From Synanceia verrucosa (lineage: Eukaryota > Chordata > Actinopteri > Perciformes > Synanceiidae), in assembly GCA_029721515.1 (NCBI GenBank), contig CM056550.1, positions 27,287,619-27,351,618 of the forward strand: a stretch of 64,000 nucleotides of DNA. The letters are read 5' to 3'. Positions 25,347 through 37,921 of the stretch are shown here, piece by piece. A model generated the notes under the pieces. That model had not been told where the DNA came from. It did not search any database and saw only the letters and a list, made by a program, of their open reading frames with translations. Every line of letters starts with the position of its first letter. Position 1 is the stretch's first letter. A program made the position numbers and the translations under genes.

Positions 25347-28300
25347 ATGGGGCGAAAGAAACAGGCCAAGTCTGTGCGACCTGACAACAAGGGCAAAGAA
25401 AAAAGGCATCAAATGAAGGGGAAATCCTTAGAGGCCTTTACAGAAGAAATGCACACTGCTCTTGAAGGTAACAGTGATTGACTCTTTATAATCCAAAAAT
25501 AATGGTACAGCAGTTTTATGCCTGCCCCTTACTTTTGGGACTACATGACCAAGCTCTTACAAATTACACTGGTTGTCCTGTAAATTAAGCAGTGTATAAT
25601 AGGAAGCGCAGATGTACCAAGTATCTAAAGTAGAAATATAGGATTTACTGACATTCCTTTATTTTAGCCATAAGGTCTTAATGTATTACCTCTTTGTGGT
25701 TATAATTTCATGATTGAAACTGTGTTGGCTGCTGCTGTTCTTAACATTTTAAAATGCAAACCCATGTAAACTTACCATCATAATATATACAGTATAGGAT
25801 AATAGGATAGTAAAGATTGGAACCCTGAAAGTTACTCTGAGTTGAGCAAGAGTGCTCTATCATATCATAATGTATGCTTTGTCCTCTGTGCTTTTCAGCG
25901 AGTCTTCACCCAGAGGAGGGAGCTGATGCCCCCCTGGTGAAACTGCCTTGTCCTCTTGCCATGTGGGAGCTGGGTCACTGTGATCCCAAACGTTGTACTG
26001 GCAGAAAATTGATAAGGAAGGGCTTTGTACGCAAACTGCGCCTCAATCAGAGATTTAATGGACTCATACTGAGTCCGATGGGCACAAAGTATGTGACCCC
26101 AGCAGACAGGTGGGCATTTTTTTTTATCATTGTAACACATCATGATGATTCACACAACAAGCTAGAAGATGTCACATATAACAGTAAATCTATCAGTTAG
26201 GCCTATCATCTGTGAATAATTCAAATCATTGAGTGCCATTGACGTATTCTTACGTCATTTAAAATACAAAGCTTGAGTGTCATAGACGTAATAAAATGTC
26301 AAAGTGTTTTTCGGCAGTGGGTCGACAGCTTGTGAGTAATGTTGGGGCTTCTGGGAGATGTAGTCGGAGCATAAAGAGACCACCACAAAGATCAATGCAG
26401 GAAGTGGAGATGATCACAAAAACAGATGCATTCTGGGCAAAAAGTGGCATTTTTGGTGAAAGTGGCCTTTACCTCTGATAAAACAAGAGCGGAACAAGGT
26501 TAAAAAGAAAAAACGAGATGAAATCGTCTCTTCTTTCATTTGGGCTAGTCAGTGTTTTCAGAGACAGGGTACTAAATATTGTGTGGGTCTAGAAATATGA
26601 CTCAAAATGGGCAAAAATGCTGGAACAAGGCACTTTCTGTTTTATAAAAGGGCTGGCACTCAATGAGATAATAAAGTTGGATCTTAAACTTTTATAGGTC
26701 TGATCAGCAGTCAGAAGAACATTATTTTCATTATGAAATCAGGTGAAGATTCAAGGTGAAGCTTATTTTAGCATTTTTTGTTATTAACTCTTTGGGTGCC
26801 AGCCATTTTATAAAACAGAAAGAGCCTTTTGCCAGCATTTGTTGTCCATTTTGAGTCATATTTCAAGATCCACACAATATTTTGTACCATGTCTCCGAAA
26901 ACACTGAATAGCTCAGATGAAAGAAGAGATTTGCTATTTCATCATGGAAAAAAGTTTGTTTTTACCTTGTTCCATTGTTGTTTTGTCAGAGGTAGAGTTG
27001 AGGCCACTTCCACCAAAAATGCCACTTTTTGTCCAAAATCTGTCCACCCCCTCCCCCTCACATTTTACCATTGCTGGAAATATTTAGCACACTCCTCTGC
27101 AGAAATACAGAGTTAGAAGGAGAGGCGGCGTGACTTTGGACGGAGCACTGACAGGAGGAGGTGAAGTTTAGAGGAGGTACCACTTTCAAATCTTGCTCAC
27201 TCCCTTGCTAGCTCTCCAACATCACCAACTATAGCTTTAACTATTTTTTTTATATTATAGCAAACTAAAGAAGCTAATTTATTATAAAAAATTGCATGAG
27301 CATTATACCATGTGAAAATATAAACCCCAATAAAATTGCCTGTAGTGAATCTGTTTTATTGTGAATAAATGATAATTAAACTGTTGTGTGGACTTTTATG
27401 CACAGAGAGATTGTGGCTCAAAATGGTTTAGCAGTGATTGATTGTTCCTGGGCTAAACTGGAGGAGACTCCCTTCGGTAAGATGGTTGGAGCTCATCCCA
27501 GGTTACTGCCATACCTCGTAGCAGCAAACCCCGTCAACTACGGCAAGCCTTGCAAGTTATCCTGTGTTGAGGCTTTTGCTGCCACGTTCTGCATTGTTGG
27601 TAAGACCTTCGCTTTAGTTCATCAGAAATGATGTACTTAATGTACTTCAGTTATGTAATTGAATTATCTCATTTTGCAGGTTTTGAAGAACTAGCAGTGC
27701 TCTTGTTGAAAAAATTCAAGTGGGGAACAGGGTTCCTGGATCTCAATAAAGTTCTGCTGGGCCGCTATGCTGCATGCCAGTCAGAGGAAGAGCTGCTCTC
27801 TGTTGAAAACGAATATCTCACGTCCAAACCAGAGGAGGAGGAGTTCGGTAAAATAATGGAGAAAGAAAGAAATCCAATCCAGTGTTTTCCCCTGCACATT
27901 TGCATAGCAGAGATGGATGGTTATTTGGGTTGTAGTCCCACATCTGTCCCTTGGTTTGGCATCATATACAAGTTTTATCCTTCAGACAGTTTATTTCTAT
28001 ACAGCTTTATTATGATGAGATCTCCTTCAAAGCAACTTATGAAAACTGGAATAAAATATAATATTTTCTTTATATTTCATACTTGCCCCGACATTGGTCG
28101 TATAGCTTTTTCCGATGATTGTCTGCTGAGCTATTATTGGGGAAACATTCAGCTTTAAAATTGTCCATCCATCCATTTTCTACCACTTATCCTCATAGCG
28201 TTGTGGGGGTGCTGGAGCCCATCCCAGCTGTCTTAGGGTGAAAGGCAGGGTACACCCTGGACAAGTGGCCACCTCATTGCAGGGCACATAGAGACAGACA

Positions 28301-29320
28301 ACCACTCACATTCACACCTATGGTCAATTTAAATTAGCCAATTAACCTAATCCCCATGCATGTTTTTGGATGGTGGGAGGAAGCTGGAGTACCCAGAGAG
28401 AACCCACGCAGACACGGGGAGAACATGCAAACTCCACACAGAAAGGCCCCTGGCCCTGGATTCGAACCTGGTGCTTTAAAATTGTGTTAATTATAATTAT
28501 GATATATGATAATATAATTCATGAAAAGGACAAGTTGTGATTGCTGACCCTTTATTCTAGGTAGATTTTTTCAAAATTTTAAATACTGGTGAACTGTTTT
28601 TTGCATTTTTTATGCTAGTGAGCAGTAATTAGAAATATTTGGTGTTTTGCTTTACTTTGGTGATTTAATTGTGAATATTTTTAATCGTTGAACTGAGATG
28701 TGGGCATTGAGTGATTCAAAAGTCTGGAACCAGACTTGTTGCATTTCTGGTCTTGTTAATTTAAATTGTTTTCAGCATGTGTCAAAAATTACCCTGTACA
28801 TAGATAGGTATGCATTTGTTACTGAGTTATGTCCTATTTTTGAAGCAGTTATCTTAATGAAACCTAATCATCTAATCTTGTTCACAGATCCTTTTGATGT
28901 TAACTCAGGAGTAGAATGTAGGAATCTCAACAGACCTCTGTGGTAAGCATTTACTATTACTCAGAAGGGCATTAAATGTATAACAGTTAAAGCAAGGCAG
29001 GCCACAAACTTGCTTGCAAACCTTGTAGTGCTGAATATGATGATAAACCAGTCATCAGAACTGATCCAGTCATTTCTAAGGCAGTTAGATCAGCCAATAG
29101 TGCTGGGAAAATACCAAATGTTCTTCAGACTATCATTTCTATATTTAGTGCACCTGAAGAAGACGAATCTAATGAAGATTCAGACACCTCCGAAGATAAT
29201 GAAGAAGATGATGATGAAGAAGAAGTAGAGGAAGAAAAAACAGAATGCACCAATAACTTGAGAAAAGTCTTACATCACCATGTAGAGGGAGAGACTGGAT
29301 CACCAAACTCATCACAATAA
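25347..29320 (+). CDS. tsr3: TSR3, 18S rRNA aminocarboxypropyltransferase
   Basis: Six coding exons, 25347-25467, 25899-26109, 27406-27599, 27680-27847, 28888-28942 and 28993-29320, give 358 residues. AMWELGHCDPKRCTGRKL, GLAVIDCSWAKLEETPFGKM, LPYLVAANPVNYGKP, LSCVEAFAATFCIVGFEELA and FKWGTGFLDLN match TSR3. The enzyme transfers the 3-amino-3-carboxypropyl group of S-adenosylmethionine to a methylpseudouridine in 18S rRNA during 40S maturation. The C-terminal exon ends in a long acidic run. Its acceptor (acagttaaag|C) lacks a good pyrimidine tract, but without splicing the frame stops at once. AATAAA overlaps the stop codon (29316-29321), and a second lies at 29469. Intron 2 holds two MITEs and intron 4 holds a SINE. 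Confidence 0.93.
26221..26670 (-). mobile_element. TTAA-type MITE, degenerate copy
   Basis: Ends are cattgagtgcca and tggcactcaatg. The reverse complement runs parallel to the copies at 26784 and 59881 (ataaaacagaaagtgcctt, ttttgagtcatattt and caccaaaaatgccacttttt are shared). It lies in TSR3 intron 2, in the opposite orientation to the next copy 114 bp downstream. Confidence 0.75.
26784..27045 (+). mobile_element. TTAA-type MITE, 3'-truncated copy
   Basis: Begins TTAA then ctctttgggtgccagcc, the same left end as the complete element at 59881, and follows it through ttgtccaaaatctgtcc. The right half is absent. It forms an inverted pair with 26221-26670. Confidence 0.75.
28165..28472 (-). mobile_element. 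fish SINE-like retroelement, 5'-truncated, with 13-bp target duplication
   Basis: On the minus strand it runs from a B-box-like ggttcgaatcc through tgtgtggagtttgcatgttc and tcctcccaccatccaaa to a (GGAT)n tail. The 13-bp direct repeat gctttaaaattgt flanks it exactly (28152-28164 and 28473-28485). This abundant fish repeat is familiar to me; the family name is not certain. It lies in TSR3 intron 4. Confidence 0.88.
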
Positions 29321-29973
29321 AGCACATTTCAACTATGGATTTTTATTTTTAATTTAGTTTTATTTTATTTGGTTTTAAGTACTGGTAAACCTTGCTCAAC
29401 AGTTATGACTCATACATAACTTGCTATTTGTGGCTGACTAATTTTGTACAAGCATCTGATAATTTTAAAATAAACTGTATTTTCTTATGCAAACAGATGA
29501 AATGAATAATTGCAAGATCATTCAGTTTACGGTGCATACTGGGATACGTGGTGGTTATAATTCATGTTGGCAACTCATGGTTTCATGGATAAACAAATTT
29601 GTGGGCTTCTTACACAACGGTTGATGCAGTCTGCAGAGTTAAAATGGTGTAAAAGACCTGTAGATAAACCTCACTCCAGTGCATCGTTACTGAGTTTTAA
29701 AAAGACTGGTGTAATTATAGTTTGTAGGCCACGTTAACGGTGGTATTTGAATATCAACAACTGCAGACGCGTGACTCAGTCCCTATCAGTAAAATGAAGT
29801 TAATAGATTGTAAATGTGGCGAGGGGGGCGGACACAGCGGGACTCTCCTCTGCTGTCCTGCGGTAACATTGTTGTGGAACGACGTCACAGCTCGAAAATG
29901 AAGGCGCAGAGGCAGCCATTACTGGAGCTTCTCTAATTATTTTATTCCAAATAAATATTCGTGGAAAACTCCC
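29321..29973. other. TSR3 3' flank and PDPK1 promoter region
   Basis: The first part is the TSR3 3' flank with AATAAA at 29469. Near 29820-29935 there are a GC-rich box (aggggggcgg), a CRE-like gacgtcac (29881-29888) and a short upstream open frame of 12 codons (29898-29936). These suggest the PDPK1 promoter and leader. The assignment rests on motifs only. Confidence 0.5.
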
Positions 29974-32900
29974 ATGGCAAGAGCTACAAGTCAGCTGGTA
30001 AGTGTTGCAACTTTAACACGAGTAGCAGTTCGAAGCCGGTGCTCAAAATGTACAGTGTGGCGGCTGTTTGACAACAAATAGTTACGTCGGGCCTTCATTT
30101 GAAGAGCGGTGCTAGCCGCAAAAGATCGTTTAGCGTTGCAACTCACTAGCAACGTTAGCTTGCTAGTGTTGGCTAAACACAACATCTGATGCTTGCTACG
30201 TTAATCGGGGTTGTCTAACACCTGGCTTGATTCATGAGTTAGGGTTCTTTGAAATATTCCGTGTTGGTTCTGCATTTACCTTTACTTACTGCTAGTTTTA
30301 TGGGATGCATGACCATTCCCCCTTGGTCTGTAGCATTATCTGTTGGCTGACGCTAGCTAAACATGTTCGCGCTTTCGAACGATGCTCCGGCTTGCTAGCA
30401 AGCTAACATTAGCTTTATTGCAGTCCACCTTTGGTTGGTAGACACGTTAGCTTTATAAGGTCAGCGTTTTGTAGTTCGATTGTCAACCTTTTGATTTTTT
30501 TTAAATTTCGATATTAATGCCAGCACACCGATTTTGAATACGACTTTGCAACGTTATGATAAAATGGCATAAGATGTTGAAGTTACTTATGTTACCTGTC
30601 TTGCTAACGTTAGCTAATTGATTTGCTGTTAGCGTTAAGTTCATCACTCGCTGTCAGTGATGGCCGGCATTATTTGACAAGGCAACAGGAGCTAACGTTA
30701 GCCTGCTAGCAGACGTTAGTTAGCAAAGAAAGTTCACACAGGCCTGTTGTCACCCTAGTACTCAGGGTTAGGTTAACATTAGCCGGCGCTTTTCTATCCA
30801 CCACTTCATGGTTAACCAATAGTAACAGGTCAGTAGATAGTTATACGACTATCGTTATTTGGCAACCATACAGTCAAATCCGGATAAGGCAGCTAAATGG
30901 CCACACCTTGGTTTTGAATGAGAAGAAGCTAGGCCAGCTGAACTCACCAACGTTTACTGAGCTGTAAGCTGAACGGTGTTATCACTTATAGTTACAGTAG
31001 CACATTACATTAGAAATAACCAATATTGGTACAAGCACCAAACAGTTTGTTGGAAAGCACAACATGTTGCTAAATTGTCTTTGAGTCTCAAACAATTATT
31101 TGATGGGTTTCTCATCCGTGATTGTTTGCGTTTGGCATTGTTTAACTTCCTTGTCAGTTTGATCATGTGCGTAAAAATTTGATGTGTTCAATGCAGTTAT
31201 GGTATTATGAACAACTGGCACATGAAAGCACTATCTGACTGATATTTCTTTACAAATTAAACACTGAAGGGTGGGACCACCAGGTTCTTCAATAATTGTT
31301 GCACATATTCTCTAGATTTTACACTCTTTGTGAGTTTGTATATTTAAATTATGATACCATGCCTGGAGTGCCTGGTGTAGTAAATTTATGTTGACAAATG
31401 ACAACTCTGGAAAGTATGTCCCCCTTAAATTCTAGCTCCTCTCAGCACTTCTCTCTTTGAGTGTTGTGTACACAATTGCTAGTTTTGTAGGACTCATCTA
31501 GGATTGTATTGTTTCATTATACACTTTGTAGGACCAGAAATGCAACCAACTGTATACATTGATTTTGGCTTCCTATGTTTCTAGCATCCTATTTAACAGG
31601 GTTTCAATTAAAAAAATGAACTATATGATCTACCAACCAAGCAATTGCAATAATTGTCACTATTGTTGTTATTACTGTAATGTGTTATCCTGACTTATTG
31701 TGTTAAAATGTGCATTTTTCAAACCATATGTGGAATTTTTTTTTTTTTTTTTTTTTTAAACAAGAGCTACATGCATCACCCTGCTGACTGGTATATTTTC
31801 AATTTTCCCTCTCCTATTCCAGTATGATGTTGTGCCCATTCAGCCCAGCGTTGTCATCTGTTCCTGCTCGCATCCATCAATGGTAAGAAACCACCCTGAC
31901 TCCTGCTCGCCACTTGCTATCCCAGGCGCAAGCAGTAGCCACTGTCCCAGCATGGAGGGCTCAGCCTCACAGGCCCGTGCTGTAGGAGCGTCTGCCAGCA
32001 GCCAGGGCTCAGACCTCCGCACACAGCCGGCTGTCCAGGCCCCTCAGCCACGCAAGAAGAAGCCAGAGGACTTCAAATTTGGCAAGATACTGGGAGAGGG
32101 CTCCTTCTCAACGGTACGTAACTTGCATCCACTTAGCTGTTGAATTATATCTGGGTAGATGTTGCTACATGCTAGCATTCTTTTGATTAATATACTTGAA
32201 TGAGTCATCCCTGGTTCATTTGAGGGGAATTGACAAAACAGGCCCAAAGAGTTAGAAGATATTCTCCCGTCTGACAAGAAGCTAATCTGCAGTTTTGTTT
32301 TTTGTGTTCTTTTGCCTTAAGGTTGTCCTGGCAAGAGAGCAGGTAACAGGGAAAGAATATGCAAGTAAGTAACAATGTCTCAGGTTTTGGTGAATAACAC
32401 TTGAATCATCAATATGGAAAAAGTGACTGTGTGTCTTTAACTATCATATCCTGAAATTTTCCTTTCTCTCCCCCAGTTAAGATTTTAGAGAAGCGGCATA
32501 TAATGAAGGAGAACAAAACCCAGTACGTGAAAAGAGAAAGGGATTTGATGTCATATCTAGATCACCCGTTCTTTGTCAAGCTCTACTTCACATTTCAAGA
32601 TGATGAGAAGTTGTGTATCCTTTTAAGATGTTTGTCAAAGTGTGTAGTATGTTAACAACTTACCAGTTGTTTTGTTTTGTGTCAAGATCATATGTGTGAC
32701 TTCTTAAACATTTGATTCCTAATAATCATAATCCTCCTTAACTAGCTTTTACTAGATTTTGGTCTCAGTTACGCAAAGAACGGAGAGCTCCTGAAATACA
32801 TTCGCAAAATTGGTTCTTTTGATGAGACCTGTACTAGATTCTACTCGGCTGAAATAGTTTGCGCTCTAGAATACTTACACAATAAGGGGATAATACACAG

Positions 32901-35352
32901 GTAAGACTTTCTGTTTGTTTGATCCTTTTTGCCTTTTTCGTTACATCGTTTTCAAACGCTGTTTATTTCCCTCAGAAGTTAGACTAGTTTGTCTCATTGC
33001 AGAGATCTGAAACCAGAGAATATTCTTCTGAGTGAAGAGATGCACATCCAGATAACAGATTTTGGGACAGCAAAACAGTTATCATCAGAGAGTAAACAGG
33101 GTAAAACAACTGTCCTGATTTTACTTAATTTCAGATTATAACAATGGTGTTAATAACATGAAAGTAGTATTTTACCTTCTGTGAGCACTATGAAGTTATT
33201 CATGTTTTTTATGTCGTTTATTTGCATGGTTTGGCAGCAAGAGCAAACTCCTTTGTCGGAACAGCACAGTATGTGTCTCCAGAGCTTCTAACAGAGAAAT
33301 CAGCCTGCAAGAGGTATGAGGTTTGACACTTGTGCTAATCATGTTGTGTTTGTTAGGTAAGAGTGGCATCATGTTTTTCAATTGTATTCCTCTGTTTCCC
33401 TTCTTCAGCTCTGACCTCTGGGCCTTGGGATGTATTATCTATCAGCTGGTGGCTGGTTTACCACCGTTCAGAGCTGGGTAAGTACCAAATTTTTAGTTAA
33501 TTATTGTTTAATCATTGTTTCATGCTTCAATAATGGCTAATCAAGTAATATTATTATTATTCTTACTTTGCCCCAGTAATATTACACTAACAAGAAACAT
33601 TTCTCTAAAAGTATGTTTTTGTTTTTTTTCTTTCCTCATCTTTCATTCATTGCAGAAATGAGTACTTAATATTCCAGAAGATAATAAAGCTGGAGTATGA
33701 GTTCCCAGAGAAATTCTTCCCCAAAGCCAAGGATCTTGTCAAACAGCTTTTGGTAGGTCATCAAGAACCATGATTCATACAATGAAATGTTACTGATATC
33801 TGTTGGGATGTTTATTCAGTATATACGGCGGTCAGCTTGTGTTGGTTTTTTTTTACAGGGTAGTGGTTTTCTCACGTATCTGATGCTTTTTGTTTTTGTC
33901 AGTCACTGGACCCTTCTAAGCGGATTGGGTGTGAGGAGATGGGAGGGTACGACCCTTTGAGGCAGCACTCCTTCTTCGACACAATCTCTTGGAGTGACCT
34001 ACACCTACAGACACCACCCAAACTCACCCCATACCTGCCAGCCATGTCTGAGGATGATGAGGACTGTTATGGAAATGTAAGATTCTATTTACGGTTTTGG
34101 TTTTACCTTTAATATTTTTTGCCCATTGCTTGCTCGTTCATGGGAAAAATTATTCCATTTCCAATCTCAGTACGATGACCTTCTGAGCCAGTTCAGCAAC
34201 ATGCAGGTGGCCCAGTCCAGCTCATCACACTCCCTGTCGCCACATGAATCCACACCCCCACAGAGGTCCAGCAGTAACATTGAGCAGTACATCCACGACC
34301 TGGACAATAACTCATTTGAGCTCGACCTGCAGTTCACTGAAGAAGAGAAGCAGCTATTGCTCGACAAACAGACCACTGGAAACCCTTGGTAAACACCTTT
34401 AAACCAATTAATCTGTGTGTATTAGAGTGGTGTTCATTATTTTATTTATCTGAATCATTTTTGGATAAGTGTTGCTCATATCCTAGAAATCAAAAGCAAA
34501 GTTAGACTTTAATGTTAATTTGTGGAGGAAACATGTTTGAGGAAAAGGGAGTGGGTGTCAGTAACCTAATCTGCTGTTGCATTATCCACACAGGCACCAG
34601 TTTGTGGAGAATAACCTGATCCTGAAGATGGGCCCAGTGGATAAACGAAAGGTGTGAATTGTAGGCAATATAATTTTAGGTTTTTATATAGTATTTATAT
34701 GGTGTTGCATGTTTTAAACCATTTTTAAACCATTAAATGTAGAGTCTATAGAGTTGCTGTGTTTTGTTGTATAATGTAAACAGGTTTCCTAGTTAAGGTT
34801 GACTCAGTCCTCACTCATGGTATTGCTCTGACTGCTAGCATATGGGAAATAGGAGAATTCCCTCCTGTGCTGAGGAAAGTCTCACTGGCCTCAGAGCTCC
34901 CTCTGTTGGTGAACTAATGTCTGGAGACATGTGGCATTCCATTGCAGGGTCTGTTTGCTAGACGGAGACAGCTGCTTCTCACTGAAGGACCACACCTGTA
35001 CTACGTGGATCCTGTAAACAAGATCCTGAAAGGGGAGATTCCTTGGTCCCTAGAGCTACGCCCTGAGGCTAAGAACTTCAAAACCTTCTTTGTTCATACG
35101 GTACACAAATGTTTAATTTTGATAGCTGTCCTTTATATTTTTCTCCATCAGCGTGCTGATATTTGCTCATCGATTAGAATTTGTCCTCCACTTACTTACT
35201 TTTTCACAATTCTTTTCTGTTCTCTGTGATGTTTGCAGCCTAACCGAACATACTATTTGATGGACCCCAGCGGTAATGCTGACAGATGGTGCAAGAAGAT
35301 CCAGGAAGTGTGGAGAAAGATCTATCAAAGGCACCAAAACCCTGGCCTATAG
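29974..35352 (+). CDS. pdpk1: PDPK1, 3-phosphoinositide-dependent protein kinase 1
   Basis: Fourteen exons: 29974-29997, 31823-32113, 32322-32364, 32477-32614, 32756-32900, 33003-33100, 33238-33313, 33409-33477, 33656-33752, 33903-34076, 34171-34388, 34594-34651, 34948-35100 and 35239-35352. They join to 565 residues (human 556). The kinase domain has the glycine loop GEGSFST, the ATP lysine in YAIKILEK (about 121), HRDLKPEN (D about 215), DFG (about 233) and the activation-loop serine in ANSFVGTAQYVSPE (human S241). The C-terminal PH domain (GLFARRRQLLLTEG to MDPSGNADRWCKKIQEVW) binds PIP3. The kinase phosphorylates the activation loops of AKT, S6K, SGK and PKC at the plasma membrane. The first exon has only eight codons (MARATSQL), as in mammals. 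No truncation or missing residue was seen. Confidence 0.97.
31736..31758. repeat. poly(T) run in PDPK1 intron 1
   Basis: Twenty-three consecutive T, 64 bp before the exon 2 acceptor. Confidence 0.95.
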
Positions 35353-37533
35353 GAGCACAGTTCATCCTGTGGCCACTCCTTTTTTAGCTCTGAGGCCAAT
35401 CACTGAGCAGAGTAACACCCTCTTTAGTGCCCTTCATCACCGCAATGTAAACAAACTCTTAGAGACGCTGGCATCTAGACCTTGTTTGTTTTCCTGAGTA
35501 GAACCATGGGGAAAATACAACTTTGGATTCAGGGTTGCTTTGCTTGTTCTTTGTGCTCTCTGTGAGGCTTCTATTGCATTTTTTCCATGTATGGATGATA
35601 AGACTGCCACCATCCACATCTGCTTTTTGTACATTCTGCAGTGGGTAAGAGAAGGACAAGCTTGTCCTGTAGAGTGACACAAGCTTGGGTACCGCTTGGA
35701 CTATCTCAAATGCAAGGACTGGTTTCCTGCTTCAATGATACCGTGACACAAAATCTAGCTTTTGTGAACCAGAGCCTATCCCGATATCTTAATTAAACCA
35801 TATCCTAATCCTACATCGTACGTGCAAGCTGTAGTCAGGCCCCACTTCTAGAGCGTATACTCCATAGTTGTAACAGATACTGTAAGCTGATTCAGTCTCA
35901 CACATTTCCCAAACTCAAATCCTATATATATTTTTGTCAGAGCCCAAATGTTCCCATGGTATTTGAGTTGTTTTTTTAATCTCTTGGTACTTGCTTATTG
36001 CAGTCCAATTAAGGTCTCGATGTAACAAAGCAGTGTGTCAGTCTGGAGTGAGACATGGGTCTGAATCAGTCTCTGTATAAGTGTGAGCCTTCCATAGCCG
36101 TTACTGAGGATGTATTGCTAAAGGGGTGGGTAAACATGCCACTAGCTTGTACTTCCTAATCATAACTTGCTTATCTTTCCTGCATGGCCAGTTTTGTAGC
36201 TCAGCCTTGTCCGCTTCTCTCTCCCAGGGCACTGGAGATATAGTTTGTTCAAGTTTAAAGGTGGGTATTTTTGACTGCATTGGCAACCATCGCAGATATT
36301 ATTGGATGATTTGGCTGTTCTGTACCATTCACTGGCTATTTCTTTGTGGTGTGAATTCTTAAGTTTCTTTTTCGGTGGGATAGTCGGCTCATCTTCTTCA
36401 GTGCGTCCTATTGAAAACTAAATCTTGTGTGCTGACCACCCCATGCTGAACAGAAAACCTTCCTCAACCGTGATACATACACTTACTATCATTCTCCGAT
36501 GCAATCACAGTAAAGCTGTTGTCCCTGGACAAGATGGCAGAACTGCCTCATTGGGCTCATTGGCCCGTCCTATTTTTGTTTTCATTCTGACGTTTGGCCC
36601 AATAGAAATTAAAGCGATTGATTTAACTTGTGCTCTTGTTTTAGCAATATGTATTATCATAATGCTTTTAATTTTTGACATATTACCTTAAGATCCTTTC
36701 CAAAGGGTCTCTTCCTTCAGCTGAGTCTGTGTGTGTGCAGTGTGTGACTGGAGTATAGGTGAATAGGACCCTCTGGCCCTGGGGCCTGGGGCTCGATGTG
36801 GTTGGATGTCAGTTAAAAGATATCTATCTGATCCAAATAACCGATGAAATTGCTGTATCTGTCTACAAAGTCAAGGAAGCACTAGAGAAGTGTTTTCTTC
36901 TAGTTAGAAAAATTGTTTGAATCAAGTCGATGGCAGTCGGTTACATTGCATATGGAATACTCTACCTGGCTTGTAACTGACTAGAACTGTGATGTACAGA
37001 TGATGTATTATTAAAATCTGAAGCAAGTAATGCAATGATATTAGGATACAGTTTTTGTATTTTTATTCTTGTATAAGGTTATTTGATGGCTATTGTTTAG
37101 CCTCTAGTTCATTCTGTGTTATTTAAATTCTAATATATGAATCATATTTGGATTGAAGTCATGTTCAGGGGCCATGTTGTGTATGTATTGAGATGTAAAG
37201 CCTTTGAATGTGAATAATTATTGTAAACTATAATATTTTACAGCTTTTTTCTTATATCATACATTTTCTATTTGCTCAGTGATTTAATCATATTCTGATA
37301 ATTTAATGAATCTGTTCATTCTCTCTCTGATTATTTGTGCGCTAGGTCAGTAGATGTTGAATGATGAATTTTCCACTTAATGCTTGGTAGTCCAGTAATT
37401 AAAGCATGTAGGGATTTAGGCATACCAATAAAGCCATGTGTCCTGTCTTCTGTTAACAACCACAGTCATGACACAGTAAGAGCAGCAGCATTCAGAGGCA
37501 ATGACATCTCACATTTTGCAGCATGTAAATAAA
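35353..37533 (+). other. PDPK1 3' UTR with two poly(A) signals
   Basis: About 2.1 kb without coding potential follows the PDPK1 stop. AATAAA occurs at 37427-37432 and 37528-37533. The open frames here are short and unrelated to known proteins. From 37534 to 37921 lies the KCTD5 promoter and leader. Confidence 0.6.
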
Positions 37534-37921
37534 GTACCGGCCCATTATCAGTGCTTTGTGTTGTGAAAATTACTTATATGCACGTTTTGTTGCGAAGATC
37601 ACAGGGGAAAACTGGCTGTGTCTTGAGTATGTTAAAGGATCACTTTCATGAGATACTGTGTTCAGGCATTTACAGGCTGTTGGTATCAAGAGATGACTGC
37701 GCCGTGGTGAAGCGTCAGAGGATCAAGCTGGGGAGGACCTCTTTTCCCTGGAATAATTTATAAAAGTGTCTGTCAGGGCTGCTGGGGTGGGTTGGTAGGA
37801 GTGGCTGAGGCGCTGGCAGTCTGCTTCGCATGAATCGTGGACTGTGAAGTTAGTGGCTGCAGCGTAGATATTTCCTGTCAGCCACACAGCCGAGGCGAGG
37901 GCGGAGGAGACGAGGAGAGGG

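Noticed and set aside
27628..28158. 176-codon open frame starting upstream of TSR3 exon 4
   Set aside because: It reads the real exon 27680-27847 plus flanking intron; the donor at 27847 and homology to TSR3 define the exon.
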